A stretch of 45,103 nt of DNA from Bernardetia sp. (GCF_020630935.1 NZ_JAHDIG010000032.1:7502-52604); one strand, 5' to 3'. Counted from the first letter of the stretch, positions 33,585 through 42,615 are shown. Notes: generated by a model from the letters alone, not told the origin. Made by a program: numbers and translations.

Positions 33585-33767
33585 TGTTATTTAATGGATT
33601 GTATTACAGTTTTTTAAAAAATTAAGATAACGCAATTCTTACAAAATTTTACCAAGAATTTAGCAAAAAAACACGCATTTTGTTTGCTTTTTCTATAAAA
33701 AATAAGAATATTGTTAGTAATTATCATAACTAGCATAACCCACAACAAAAAAAACAAATTATCATTT

Positions 33768-35456
33768 ATGGAAGCAATTTGGAAAAAACACTATCCAGAA
33801 GGAGTAGTAAAAGATATTAATCCAGACCAGTATGGTTCATTGATAGAATTAATTGAGGAAAGTATAGAAAAATATGGAGACAAGACAGCCTATATTCACA
33901 TGGGGGTAGAGATGACCTTCAAACAAATTGGCAATTATTCAGCTAATTTTGCAGCTTTCTTACAAAACGAAACCAATCTAAAAAAAGGAGACCGAATTGC
34001 TATCCAAATGCCAAACGTAATGCAATATCCGATTGCGCTTTTTGGGGCAATTCGTGCAGGCTTAGTAGTAGTAAATACAAATCCACTGTACACAGTGCGT
34101 GAAATGGAACACCAATTTACAGATGCTGATATAAAAGCAATAGTAGTTTTAGCCAATTTTGCTAAGGATGTAGAGAAGGTACTGCCTCATACCAACATTG
34201 AAACAGTAATAGTTACAGAAGTGGGAGATATGATGGGAATGTTTAAGCGCACACTAACTAATTTTGTAGTGAAGCGTGTCAAAAAAATGGTGCCTTCATA
34301 CAACTTGCCAAAAGCATTACCCTTCCGTTATGTATTGGCAAAAGGCAGAAAATATCCATTTACTCCTGTAAAAGTAAAAAATTCTGATAATGCTTTCATT
34401 CAATATACAGGAGGAACAACTGGTGTAGCTAAAGGGGCAGAACTTACACATAGAAACGTAATTGCTAATGCAGAACAGATAAAAGCATGGATGAAACCAC
34501 TTGTTAGAGAAGGACAAGAAGTTGTTTTGACGCCACTTCCGATGTATCATATTTTTTCACTTACAGTAAATACATTTATCTTTTTTGCTTACGGATGTAG
34601 TAATGTCTTGATTACGAATCCTAGAGATTTGCCAGCACTTATTAAGGAAATGGCAAATAATAAGATTACAGTCATGACAGGTGTAAATACGCTTTTCAAT
34701 GGGCTTGCTAATCATCCAAACATCAATACTGTTGATTTTACAAGACTCAAAATTGCAGTCGCTGGAGCAACTGCTGTACAAAGTGCCGTAGCGAAAAAAT
34801 GGAAAGAAGTTACAGGAAACTCATTGGTAGAAGGTTTTGGTCTGACAGAATGTTCGCCAGTTGTGAGTTGTAATCCAGTAGTAGGAGAGGTACAAATTGG
34901 AACTATTGGAATGCCACTTCCAACTACAGAAATTAAATTGGTCGATGATGATGGAAATGATGTTACTGACTTTAACAAACCAGGAGAACTTTGTGTAAAA
35001 GGACCCCAAGTAATGAAAGGTTATTGGCAGCGTCCAGATGAAACAGCTAAATGTTTGGCAGACGATGGTTGGCTCAAAACAGGCGATGTAGCAGAGCTTC
35101 AAGAAGATGGTTTCCTCAAAATTGTTGATAGAAAGAAAGATATGATATTGGTTTCGGGCTTCAATGTATATCCGAATGAAGTAGAAGATACGATTGCACT
35201 TTACCCTAAAGTTATGGAAGTAGCTGCTATCGGAATTGAGGATGAAAAGTCTGGAGAAGCTGTAAAGGTATTTATTGTCAAGAAAGATGATTCCTTAACA
35301 GTAGATGAAATCAAGAAATATTGTAAGGAAAACATGACAGGCTACAAAGTACCGAAACACTACGAGTTTAGAGATGAACTGCCTAAATCTAATGTAGGAA
35401 AAATCTTGCGCCGTGTCTTGAAAGATGCAGAAAAGACCAAAATGGCAAGTGTTTAA
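33768..35456 (+). CDS. fadD: Long-chain fatty acid-CoA ligase
   Basis: A 562-residue adenylate-forming enzyme that activates long-chain fatty acids to acyl-CoA. The frame is open to an ATG at 33711, but ATG 33768 (MEAIWKKHYPEGV) is preferred. It gives the usual FadD length and first residues, and the 19 extra residues would be hydrophobic and Asn/Lys-rich leader-like sequence. The ATP loop IQYTGGTTGVAKGAELTHRN lies at about 211-230 from the chosen start. LVEGFGLTECSPVVSCNP and DGWLKTGDVAELQEDGFLKI are the second and third adenylation motifs. DRKKDMILVSGFNVYPNEVED contains the FadD signature, and the C-terminal lysine is in KSNVGKILRR. The gene has terminators downstream and a long AT-rich leader with no clear promoter. 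Confidence 0.93.
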   Translation: MEAIWKKHYPEGVVKDINPDQYGSLIELIEESIEKYGDKTAYIHMGVEMTFKQIGNYSANFAAFLQNETNLKKGDRIAIQMPNVMQYPIALFGAIRAGLVVVNTNPLYTVREMEHQFTDADIKAIVVLANFAKDVEKVLPHTNIETVIVTEVGDMMGMFKRTLTNFVVKRVKKMVPSYNLPKALPFRYVLAKGRKYPFTPVKVKNSDNAFIQYTGGTTGVAKGAELTHRNVIANAEQIKAWMKPLVREGQEVVLTPLPMYHIFSLTVNTFIFFAYGCSNVLITNPRDLPALIKEMANNKITVMTGVNTLFNGLANHPNINTVDFTRLKIAVAGATAVQSAVAKKWKEVTGNSLVEGFGLTECSPVVSCNPVVGEVQIGTIGMPLPTTEIKLVDDDGNDVTDFNKPGELCVKGPQVMKGYWQRPDETAKCLADDGWLKTGDVAELQEDGFLKIVDRKKDMILVSGFNVYPNEVEDTIALYPKVMEVAAIGIEDEKSGEAVKVFIVKKDDSLTVDEIKKYCKENMTGYKVPKHYEFRDELPKSNVGKILRRVLKDAEKTKMASV

Positions 35457-35481
35457 ACATTTTCTTAGTTTTTAAACGTAT

Positions 35482-35513
35482 AAAGCGATATGGATTTTGT
35501 TCCATATCGCTTT
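35482..35513. terminator. Terminator between convergent genes (first hairpin)
   Basis: A 13-bp perfect stem AAAGCGATATGGA / TCCATATCGCTTT (35482-35494 with 35501-35513), six-base loop. It lies 26 bases after the fadD stop codon. Its A/T ends could serve both strands. Confidence 0.8.
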
Positions 35514-35533
35514 TAAAATTCTAAACAAAAAAA

Positions 35534-35559
35534 GCGATGCAAACTGCATCGCCTTTTTT
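35534..35559. terminator. Terminator between convergent genes (second hairpin)
   Basis: GCGATGCA / TGCATCGC (35534-35541 with 35545-35552), three-base loop. A run of A residues precedes it and TTTTTT follows a single C, so it may terminate in both directions. Confidence 0.75.
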
Positions 35560-35621
35560 CAGCTATCTTCCAAAACCCGATCACTCGGTTATCTTCAAGT
35601 CTTTTTTATTTGTACAATAAT

Positions 35622-36803
35622 TCAATGGTCTAAAAGATGTAATTGATATCTTTTGATAATCTTTTTTAAAAGCTCTCCATAGAGAGGAGAAGTGGCATAA
35701 CCTACGCCTCCAGTGCGTTCAGAGCCAATTTTATCAGCCCAGTCTTCGTAGTTTTTTCCTTTAGTAAAGAGTGGCGCATAACGTTTGTTGTTTACCAAAA
35801 ATTCAGAATGCCCTCTAAAAGATTCCCACGCACTGCGATATTGTGTAAAATAATCTTGCACTTTACACTCGTACAAAACATTTCCATTCTTGATAAATGG
35901 CTTTTGTGTAAGAATAATATCTTGATTCATTGAGGCTTCTTCAGCTGTGAAATATTCAGTAGTGATAGTTTTGTTACCACTTTTATTTTTATCTTTTATT
36001 CCAAAGTAATTATTGTGAATTACTCGTGAACCATAAGCTGTTTCTAAGGCAGATTGTGCGAGCTTTATAGAAACAGGAACATTGTATTTTACCTGCTCCA
36101 TAAGTGCAGTTTCTATTTTTCTTAGATGTACGGTATCTGTAAAATAGCTCCAAACATGAGGAGGAGCATTCAAATTTTGTAATACCAAACTCATAAATAA
36201 GCGACTGATATTCTTATTCATCTCTAAAAGTACACTATCTTCTAGTTGGTCTAGGCGAGAGACTTTATTTTGAATAAGTGCCTTTGTAATATGAATTTGT
36301 TTCTGTATCATAAACTCTTCCATCGTATTCTCACTCTTAGCCAGATTGGCTAAGTTGTCATAATCAGCTACAGAATGAACAAAAATAGGAAGCCCATTTT
36401 TTGTGTCTTTATCTTTCTTTTTATCTACATTATGAGAAGCTAGTTTCATTAGCTCTAAAGTAGGCGAATTTGTATTTTCAGTACTTGGAAAAATACTTGC
36501 AGATGCCATTAGTGGAGCTTCCTCCATTTTCCATAATTCAAAAGGTACTTCTTGTCCAACCTGTACCCACAGATTTTTTATATAGGTACTTTGCCTATCA
36601 CCCCAACTGCCATACAGAGCTACTGCTACTAAAAATATAGTAGCCAATACGAGCATGTAATTTTGAATGATAAATGAGATGTTATATTCAAAATATTTCT
36701 CTCCAATCAGTATTTTGATAGGAATTTGTATATGTCTGTTGTTTCTTATTTTCTCCAAATTAATAGAGATAGGTAAAAAACGATTCGTAAAATTAGTTTT
36801 CAT
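35622..36803 (-). CDS. Membrane-anchored glucosaminidase-domain peptidoglycan hydrolase
   Basis: The 393-residue protein has a single membrane segment at about 45-65 (NYMLVLATIFLVAVALYGSW) after a basic, cytoplasmic N-terminus. The catalytic domain is a FlgJ/AcmA-type N-acetylglucosaminidase (GH73-like) at about 240-393. VSIKLAQSALETAYGSRVIH holds the catalytic Glu254, followed by NNYFGIKD, a YFTAEEASMNQ insertion, YRSAWESFRGHSEFLVNNKRYAPLF and YATSPLYGELLKKIIKRYQL. It cleaves the glycan strand of peptidoglycan. The region between the anchor and the enzyme (about 70-235) is an uncharacterised helical part. A promoter with a good match lies about 145 bases upstream. The gene is transcribed alone, with convergent terminators downstream. 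No LysM wall-binding repeat is seen. Confidence 0.88.
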   Translation of the reverse strand: MKTNFTNRFLPISINLEKIRNNRHIQIPIKILIGEKYFEYNISFIIQNYMLVLATIFLVAVALYGSWGDRQSTYIKNLWVQVGQEVPFELWKMEEAPLMASASIFPSTENTNSPTLELMKLASHNVDKKKDKDTKNGLPIFVHSVADYDNLANLAKSENTMEEFMIQKQIHITKALIQNKVSRLDQLEDSVLLEMNKNISRLFMSLVLQNLNAPPHVWSYFTDTVHLRKIETALMEQVKYNVPVSIKLAQSALETAYGSRVIHNNYFGIKDKNKSGNKTITTEYFTAEEASMNQDIILTQKPFIKNGNVLYECKVQDYFTQYRSAWESFRGHSEFLVNNKRYAPLFTKGKNYEDWADKIGSERTGGVGYATSPLYGELLKKIIKRYQLHLLDH

Positions 36804-36946
36804 CGTATTTGTAAGTCAAATGCCCACAGATGAGAGCGTTACTATTGTTTGCTAAATTTATTATCTAAAAGAACTCCTAAGGAAAGGTTGTTCTATTTTA
36901 ATTATCTGATTTTTAGGTGATAATCTATTTGTGCTATTATTTTTAG

Positions 36947-36977
36947 CAAAGTTAATCAACAAACTCTATAATTCCAA
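36947..36977 (-). promoter_or_regulatory. Bacteroidota-type promoter for the glucosaminidase gene
   Basis: On the minus strand: TTG (36977-36975), 20-base spacer, TAACTTTG (36954-36947). This is an exact match to TTG-N17-23-TAnnTTTG. Transcription would begin near 36940, leaving a leader of about 135 bases. Confidence 0.5.
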
Positions 36978-37276
36978 TATTTTTAGAAAAAATAAACTAA
37001 AAATTTGAGCATATTTGTAAGGTGTTGTAAATCAAGTGGCTATGATTGTCTAATAGATGTAAATAGTAAATATATTCTCTAATAAAATATGAATAATGAA
37101 AAAGTGCAATTAATATACTTAACCAATTTTACAAATGCTCTAATTAAAATCATATATTTTTGCTTTTATTAGGTTGATTTATAAGTATTTATCTAAATTT
37201 TAGTGTAAAAAGTAATAATATTAATTTATTTAATTAACTAAATTAAAGTGTTAAAATTAAAAATAAATTATATTTT

Positions 37277-37310
37277 TTGTAGGATTCTAAAAATACACTC
37301 TATACATTTG
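37277..37310 (+). promoter_or_regulatory. Bacteroidota-type promoter for the lipoprotein pair
   Basis: TTG (37277-37279), 23-base spacer, TACATTTG (37303-37310). Directly after it, TTACAAT (37318-37324) and ATTGTAA (37331-37337) form a 7-bp inverted repeat at the expected start of the transcript. This could be an operator or a 5'-end hairpin. Confidence 0.5.
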
Positions 37311-37364
37311 TTCATAGTTACAATAATTACATTGTAATTTATTCACTAAAAAAATAAACATAAA

Positions 37365-38984
37365 ATGAATTTTGCAATCAGAAATTTCAAGGAAAAATCT
37401 AGTAAGTGGCTACTCCTATCAGCTACAGCCCTAACTATCGGACTTTCTTCGTGTGAGAAAGAAGATCAGTTTTTGGAAACAAAAACAAATGATATTACTT
37501 CATTAGATGCTAAAAATGCACAAGGAGAAAATATCTACGATTCACAATCTGAAAACCAGCGTATTTTTGGAAAGGCACTTTTAGAAGCGATGAAAGAATC
37601 ATCAGCTTTGAGAAAGTTTATCAAAACGGAAGCCCTCAAAAAATTTAATCACGATTACGACGTACTTTTTGCTACAGTAAAAAATACTGTGATTGAAGAT
37701 GGCAAGACGTTTAGAGATATTATGCTTGAAAATGTAGCAAACGAAGAGGTATTAAAACAAATTGAGATTACCAATCCACTTCTCACTATTTTTGTGCCTT
37801 CGCTTCCAGACAATTCTTTTTCTGCCGAAACGTGGGACACAGAAAACCAAATCCCAGATGTAGCTTTACGTTTGCACACTACCAATGATGTGCCTTGCTT
37901 TAGCTTAGACAAAGGAAACTACACTTTAGAAGCAAAGTATATTCCTTCTTATCCGATAGTGGTGATAAAGCAAAACGAACGTGTTATATCTTCTTTGAAT
38001 AAAGGATATGAATCTATAACTGACACAAGAATAATAAAAACTATTGAAGGAGTAGAATATAAATTTACTGACTCAAACTATGACAACAGAAAGGTTCTAA
38101 ACAGAGTTATATTTAATTTTCAGATGGATGAGAAAGTAGAAGAAGCCTACAACATATACAAAAATATAGAGGGCTGGCATCGTGATTACATCTATTATGG
38201 CATAGAGCCTTCTAACCCTAATGGTCGTTTTACATTAGACTATAAAGAACATATCACTACTTTTAGAATGAACGAAGGAATAGAAGGATATAACAAAATA
38301 GCAGACCAAACAGGAGATCAACAAATTGTACATATGCTTATTGGAGATGCCAACGGAAATATGACTTCGTCAGGTTGGACAGATGGAGCTTTCGATTTTA
38401 AAGTAGATTTTGTTTTTATCTCTAATGACACAGATGAACCTACAGGTATTGTTCGACAAAAGCGTTTTGGAGCTATAGGAAGTAAGCTATTTGATGTAAC
38501 TTACAGAAGAGAAAGAAGAGCTTTCTACGGTTCAAGTTTGTATCTTTATGTATTAGATAAAATAGAACCCAAAACACTTCATTTAGGAAAAGATGTACCA
38601 CTAATTAACTGGGATTTGAAAAAGTACAGTCTGACTATGGAGATAAAAATAGAAGAAGTAGACTTAGATGAAACTTTTTCTATATCAGAAACCTACAGTT
38701 CTCAGTTTGCTAACAATTTTTCTATCAGCCCTGTATCAGAGAAAGTAGGTTTGCAGTTTGGTGGTGATGCTTCTATAAGCAGTAGTAAAAATGTGTCAGT
38801 AAATTATACAATGCGAAGCGATGAATTAGGTTCAAAGAATATTAATTTTGGTGATGATTTTATTATTAAAAAAGGCTCAATAAATCTTCCTGGAATTGGA
38901 AATCAAACCTATTTTGAAACTAGAGAATACAGTTCAGGAGACTGCAGTATAAGTGTAGAACCTTTAAGAGTTCAAGGGTTTTAA
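37365..38984 (+). CDS. Large lipoprotein of unknown function
   Basis: A 539-residue protein with a lipoprotein signal (WLLLSATALTIGLSSC, Cys30). I do not recognise a family. Residues about 50-145 are helical and polar and resemble the start of several Bacteroidota surface lipoproteins (IFGKALLEAMKESSALRKFI). The middle and C-terminal parts are beta-rich, with a motif-like stretch GWTDGAFDFKVDFVFISND and a final SVNYTMRSDELGSKNINFGD. The C-terminus is not a Por secretion tail. It is followed by a second, smaller lipoprotein after 90 bases containing a hairpin, so the two probably form a transcription unit under the promoter at 37277. The pair may be a surface complex, but no function can be given. 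Confidence 0.7.
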   Translation: MNFAIRNFKEKSSKWLLLSATALTIGLSSCEKEDQFLETKTNDITSLDAKNAQGENIYDSQSENQRIFGKALLEAMKESSALRKFIKTEALKKFNHDYDVLFATVKNTVIEDGKTFRDIMLENVANEEVLKQIEITNPLLTIFVPSLPDNSFSAETWDTENQIPDVALRLHTTNDVPCFSLDKGNYTLEAKYIPSYPIVVIKQNERVISSLNKGYESITDTRIIKTIEGVEYKFTDSNYDNRKVLNRVIFNFQMDEKVEEAYNIYKNIEGWHRDYIYYGIEPSNPNGRFTLDYKEHITTFRMNEGIEGYNKIADQTGDQQIVHMLIGDANGNMTSSGWTDGAFDFKVDFVFISNDTDEPTGIVRQKRFGAIGSKLFDVTYRRERRAFYGSSLYLYVLDKIEPKTLHLGKDVPLINWDLKKYSLTMEIKIEEVDLDETFSISETYSSQFANNFSISPVSEKVGLQFGGDASISSSKNVSVNYTMRSDELGSKNINFGDDFIIKKGSINLPGIGNQTYFETREYSSGDCSISVEPLRVQGF

Positions 38985-39018
38985 TAAAAAAAATATAATA
39001 ATTAAATTAAACTTATTC

Positions 39019-39050
39019 CTTGACGTTAGTTTTGAGAAATGAACGTCAAG
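39019..39050. other. Hairpin between the two lipoprotein genes
   Basis: CTTGACGTT (39019-39027) pairs with AACGTCAAG (39042-39050), a 9-bp perfect stem with a 14-base loop. No T tract follows, so it is not a standard terminator. It could be an RNA-processing or stability element, or a binding site. Confidence 0.45.
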
Positions 39051-39074
39051 TAAAGATAATCTATAAATTAAACT

Positions 39075-39566
39075 ATGAAATATCTTATTTTATTACTATC
39101 AATAATTTTTCTCTCTTCTTGTACAAAAGAAGAACAGAAAAATCCTTTATATGAGCAACTGGTAGGAAACTATTATGCTTCTACTATCTTTGTAGAAGAA
39201 GATATAGACATAAATGGAGATGGTATTTTTTCTCAAAACGTACTTGGTGAGTTTGGAGAACAACTTAATTCATCTAATAATAGGTTAGAAATAAAACCTA
39301 ACGAACTTAGTGGCAAAGAAGTATTAATAATTAATTTCCCTTCTCTTGACCCACAGAGCTTTATTCTTGATACTTTTATCACTAATGCTATTTCTCTTGG
39401 AGGAGAATATACGATAAAAGATAGTTTGCTTATCTCAGAAGATAAGGATATTACTTCTATAAAACTTATGGACAATAATATCTTGGAGGTAAAAGGAACA
39501 ATGGACTACTTGACATATAATGGAACGAAACAGATAACTTATACGGCTCTCTATGAGAGAGAGTAG
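39075..39566 (+). CDS. Small lipoprotein of unknown function
   Basis: The 163-residue protein has a lipoprotein signal (YLILLLSIIFLSSC, Cys16). The mature part begins with a charged stretch (TKEEQKNPLYEQL) and then a predicted beta-rich domain of about 130 residues. The start VGNYYASTIFVEEDIDINGDG is of the type seen in small Bacteroidota lipoproteins with a lipocalin-like fold. DINGDG could bind calcium, but it is a single short motif, so this is weak. It is in the same direction as, and 90 bases after, the large lipoprotein, and a strong terminator follows. Probably the second gene of a two-gene unit. Confidence 0.65.
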   Translation: MKYLILLLSIIFLSSCTKEEQKNPLYEQLVGNYYASTIFVEEDIDINGDGIFSQNVLGEFGEQLNSSNNRLEIKPNELSGKEVLIINFPSLDPQSFILDTFITNAISLGGEYTIKDSLLISEDKDITSIKLMDNNILEVKGTMDYLTYNGTKQITYTALYERE

Positions 39567-39580
39567 TCTTACAAACCTTA

Positions 39581-39619
39581 AAAAACCCCTGTAATCTTAA
39601 AAAGTTACAGGGGTTTTTT
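39581..39619. terminator. Bidirectional terminator between convergent genes
   Basis: A 14-bp perfect stem AAAAACCCCTGTAA / TTACAGGGGTTTTT (39581-39594 with 39605-39618), ten-base loop, A-rich on the left and T-rich on the right. One of the strongest hairpins in the window; it serves the small lipoprotein and the RDD gene. Confidence 0.9.
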
Positions 39620-39630
39620 CTGTCTAAAAT

Positions 39631-40389
39631 TTATCTCGTCAATACAATATAATCTTGCAAAACGGTATGTAAAAACTGTTTGGTCTGCTGTGGACTTGTA
39701 AATTTTTCTACTGAAATATCCATTTTTTTTGCTGCTGAAACGGCTGTCTTTTGCAGAAGTTTGTAAGTATCTTTTTGGTTGGGAAAACGACTAGAACGGT
39801 TCAGAATAGTTTTGATAGCTAACATATCTTCCTCTGAAAAAACAGTAACTCGCTCATACGTAGGTTCATAGTTTCTAAACGAACGAATATTGAGAAGTTC
39901 CTTCATATTTACATGTTGTGTAGATTTTACTTTGATAACCGTTGTACCTGCCAAAATATCTCCTAAACGCTGCCCTTTTTCTGTTCCTGTTATCAGAATA
40001 ACAGCCAAACTGCCAAAAGAAAACATAATATCTACCATTCTGAATGCCCAACGCATAAAATAATCAGAAAGAGAAGGAATATCTCCATTGAGTTTCACTA
40101 CACGTATGCCCATGGCTCGCTTACCTACACTTTGTCCATTAAACATAATTTCACAAAATAAGGAATAAAAAAACCATATTGGCACAAGTACCAAGTACAT
40201 AAAAAGTGTTTCTATTATACTAGACCAACCCATAATGGCAAGCATCCAATAAAATAAAAGTGTCAGTATGCCAATAGTAGCAGAAAGCAAGACTAAATCT
40301 ACTAGCCAAGCAATAATACGTTGGAAGGTAGAAGGCAGTTCGTAATCAATGGTTACATTCTGACTGGTACGAATAGAAATGGTTTTCAT
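39631..40389 (-). CDS. RDD family membrane protein
   Basis: The frame is open to 40515, but the start at ATG 40389 (MKTISIRTSQNVTIDYELPS) is preferred. It gives 252 residues and begins exactly where RDD proteins do, and the longer version would reach the neighbouring gene's start. RDD signatures are QRIIAWLVDLVLLSATIGIL (about 24-43), FNGQSVGKRAMGIRVVKLNG (about 82-101) and TGTEKGQRLGDILAGTTVIK (about 138-157). Three or four membrane segments are followed by a soluble C-terminal part of about 85 residues. RDD proteins are commonly next to SpoIIM-like genes in Bacteroidota, as here (divergent, 125 bases apart). Some RDD proteins have been linked to ion transport. Confidence 0.88.
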   Translation of the reverse strand: MKTISIRTSQNVTIDYELPSTFQRIIAWLVDLVLLSATIGILTLLFYWMLAIMGWSSIIETLFMYLVLVPIWFFYSLFCEIMFNGQSVGKRAMGIRVVKLNGDIPSLSDYFMRWAFRMVDIMFSFGSLAVILITGTEKGQRLGDILAGTTVIKVKSTQHVNMKELLNIRSFRNYEPTYERVTVFSEEDMLAIKTILNRSSRFPNQKDTYKLLQKTAVSAAKKMDISVEKFTSPQQTKQFLHTVLQDYIVLTR

Positions 40390-40514
40390 ATATTTACAAA
40401 GTAATTTTTCAATGAGACTACAAATTACTAAATTAATTAGTATTTTGTAACTTAATACATCCAAACGAGTATAAAATATAATATTGCAACGCAATCTTAT
40501 AAAAAATAGATACA

Positions 40515-42368
40515 ATGAGAGAAAATATTTTTATAGAGCAAAATAAGGAAAAATGGCAAGACTTCGAAGAGCTTCTCAAAGAAAAGCAGCGTAATCCAGA
40601 CAAAGTCAGTGAATCTTTTGTCGAAATTACAGATGACCTCTCTTATGCACGTACATTTTACCCCAATCGTTCGGTACGTTTGTATCTAAATGGAATTGCA
40701 CAGCAAATTTTTAGAGACGTTTATAAAAATAAGCGAGTAAGGTGGCGCAAACTCATAGACTTTTGGACGACAGACTTGCCCGCCACCATGTATATGATTC
40801 GCAAAGATTTATTACTTGCTTTTCTTATATTTTTTGGTGCTTTCCTTATTGGTATTTTCCAAACAGTAGAAGATATTGATTTTGTACGAGTAATTTTTGG
40901 AGATGGCTATGTAGAAATGACAGAAGAAAATATTGCTAACGGCGACCCTATGGGGGTTTATAAAAATAGTAATGAGATTGAAATGTTTTTCCGAATTACG
41001 TTTAATAACCTACGAGTAGCACTTTTGAGTTTTGTTATGGGAGTGTTTTTCTGTGTAGGAAGTATTTTTGTTTCGATGTATAATGGTATAATGCTCGGTT
41101 CGTTTCAGTATTTTTTCTATGCAAAAGATGTATTGATAGATTCTTTGTTTGCTGTTTGGCTACACGGAACATTAGAAATTTCAGCCATAGTAATTTCTAC
41201 AGCAGCAGGAATTACAATGGGAAAAGGACTCTTATTCCCTGGAACGCTTAGTAGGCTAGAGGCTTTTCAAATGAGTGCTAGACGTGGATTAAAGATAATG
41301 GTAGGGCTTGCTCCAATCATTATTTTGGCTGGTTTTATTGAAAGTTTTCTCACTCGTTATACAGAAATGCCATTATTTATTCGTGGTGCGCTTATTCTTA
41401 TTTCACTTGCTTTTATGGTAGGGTATTTTGTTATTTATCCTCAAATATTGGCAAAACGAAATAAGATACAATTAAAAGGACAAAAATTACCAGAAAAAAG
41501 CGAAGACAGTGAATTTGAGCTTTTTCAAATACGAGGTCTTGGAGTTATACTAACCGAATCTATGATGATTCATAGAAGACATTTTGCGCCTATTTTTAGT
41601 GTTTGTGTAGCACTTTTATTCCCACTTTCTATTGGCATGTATCTTTTGGTTTTTGAAGATATTTCTAATTTTGATTTTCCTCGTGATATGCAATACAGAC
41701 TCAAAGAGTATTATCTTTTAGTTATTACAGGAAATTATACAGAAAGCATCCCATTTATAGTGGCTCACGCTCTTATTTGGACAGTCGCACTTACTACACC
41801 TTATTATTTCTTCTCTGAAATTATACAACAAGAAGCTAGAAAAATAACATGGTCACTGAAAGGCTTTGGTAAATTCTTACTTAAAAACGGTTACAAATCA
41901 CTTCTTATAGTTTTGATATTGAAAGCAATTGTCTTTCCTAGTCCGTATATGATATTGGTTGCTCTTTTATTTGCTCCATTATTTATGTTTTTTCTCTATG
42001 CTTGGACAACGCAGACAAACAATCCGTTTAAAGCACTTGGAAAATCTGTAAAACTGTTTTTCTTTCAACCGTTGAACAGCTTTATGATGCTTTTCATTTC
42101 ATTAGCTGTCGGATTTGTGTATTTTGTATTAATCAATTCAGGACTTAGTGCCTTTTTTATTCAAGCTATAGAAATGCACTTTATAGAAGGAGAAACATTC
42201 TTACAAAAAATTATACAAGTTGTCTATTTTGCTGGGCTAATAAGTGTAACAGCTTTTATTCTTCCTATTTTTGTTTATTCCATTGGCATTCAGTATTTTA
42301 GTGTAATGGAGCGTGCTGAAAATACAACACTTAGAAAACGCATAGAAGCAATAGTAGTAGAAGAGTAA
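40515..42368 (+). CDS. SpoIIM-family membrane protein with long C-terminal membrane extension
   Basis: A 617-residue polytopic protein. Residues about 1-320 are SpoIIM-like (DUF95): a soluble start (NKEKWQDFEELLKEKQRNPD, ISYARTFYPN-like LSYARTFYPNRSVRLYLN), then membrane segments with the family block FRITFNNLRVALLSFVMGVF (about 157-176) and the signature LFAVWLHGTLEISAIVISTA (about 213-232). SpoIIM in spore-formers works in septal peptidoglycan remodelling, but here it is a general membrane protein. The second half (about 340-617) holds about six more membrane segments, a family I do not recognise. I recall typical Bacteroidota SpoIIM proteins as about 320 residues, so this looks like a fusion. 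Tandem terminators follow. The gene is divergent from RDD. Confidence 0.82.
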   Translation: MRENIFIEQNKEKWQDFEELLKEKQRNPDKVSESFVEITDDLSYARTFYPNRSVRLYLNGIAQQIFRDVYKNKRVRWRKLIDFWTTDLPATMYMIRKDLLLAFLIFFGAFLIGIFQTVEDIDFVRVIFGDGYVEMTEENIANGDPMGVYKNSNEIEMFFRITFNNLRVALLSFVMGVFFCVGSIFVSMYNGIMLGSFQYFFYAKDVLIDSLFAVWLHGTLEISAIVISTAAGITMGKGLLFPGTLSRLEAFQMSARRGLKIMVGLAPIIILAGFIESFLTRYTEMPLFIRGALILISLAFMVGYFVIYPQILAKRNKIQLKGQKLPEKSEDSEFELFQIRGLGVILTESMMIHRRHFAPIFSVCVALLFPLSIGMYLLVFEDISNFDFPRDMQYRLKEYYLLVITGNYTESIPFIVAHALIWTVALTTPYYFFSEIIQQEARKITWSLKGFGKFLLKNGYKSLLIVLILKAIVFPSPYMILVALLFAPLFMFFLYAWTTQTNNPFKALGKSVKLFFFQPLNSFMMLFISLAVGFVYFVLINSGLSAFFIQAIEMHFIEGETFLQKIIQVVYFAGLISVTAFILPIFVYSIGIQYFSVMERAENTTLRKRIEAIVVEE

Positions 42369-42387
42369 AACTTATTTTACTATTTTG

Positions 42388-42425
42388 AACTGACTTACCA
42401 ACACATCGAACAAAGTCAGTTTTTA
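42388..42425 (+). terminator. Terminator after the SpoIIM-family gene (first hairpin)
   Basis: AACTGACTT (42388-42396) pairs with AAGTCAGTT (42413-42421), 9 bp perfect, with TTTTT at the end. Confidence 0.7.
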
Positions 42426-42436
42426 TAAATCATTAC

Positions 42437-42474
42437 AAGGTTTGTTAAACATAGAGTTTGACAAACCTTTTTTT
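42437..42474 (+). terminator. Terminator after the SpoIIM-family gene (second hairpin)
   Basis: AAGGTTTGTTAAAC (42437-42450) pairs with GTTTGACAAACCTT (42456-42469), 14 bp with a single T-G wobble, followed by a T run to 42474. Confidence 0.8.
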
Positions 42475-42615
42475 ATACATAAAGATTTATTTATTTCGCA
42501 TTTGCAGCAGATTAACAAAATGTTTCGTAAAGAGAACAAAAGGGAGTAAGTTTTCTCTTTTACCCTTATTATTTCCCAAAACTCAAATTATTTATTCTAT
42601 TTCTTTACTAAAGTT

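Larger units (their letters stand above)
36804..37364. other. 561-base AT-rich divergent intergenic region
   Basis: Divergent spacer between the glucosaminidase gene (minus) and the lipoprotein pair (plus). Two good Bacteroidota-type promoters are visible, one on each strand (36947-36977 minus, 37277-37310 plus). Between them is extremely AT-rich DNA (36980-37270) with no open frame, hairpin or RNA gene recognised. Its length is more than two promoters need, so it may hold activator sites. Confidence 0.6.

Noticed and set aside
33711-33767. N-terminal extension of fadD by 19 codons
   Set aside because: The added residues are hydrophobic and Asn/Lys-rich and not part of the family; ATG 33768 gives the usual FadD N-terminus and length.
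40390-40515. N-terminal extension of the RDD gene by 42 codons
   Set aside because: It would reach the divergent neighbour's start codon and adds sequence unlike RDD proteins; ATG 40389 is at the family start.
40515-42368. Sporulation gene cluster
   Set aside because: SpoIIM, SpoIIE and SpoIIAA/SpoIIAB-like names appear in this window, but these domains are widespread in non-spore-formers. No other sporulation gene is present and the organism type does not form spores.
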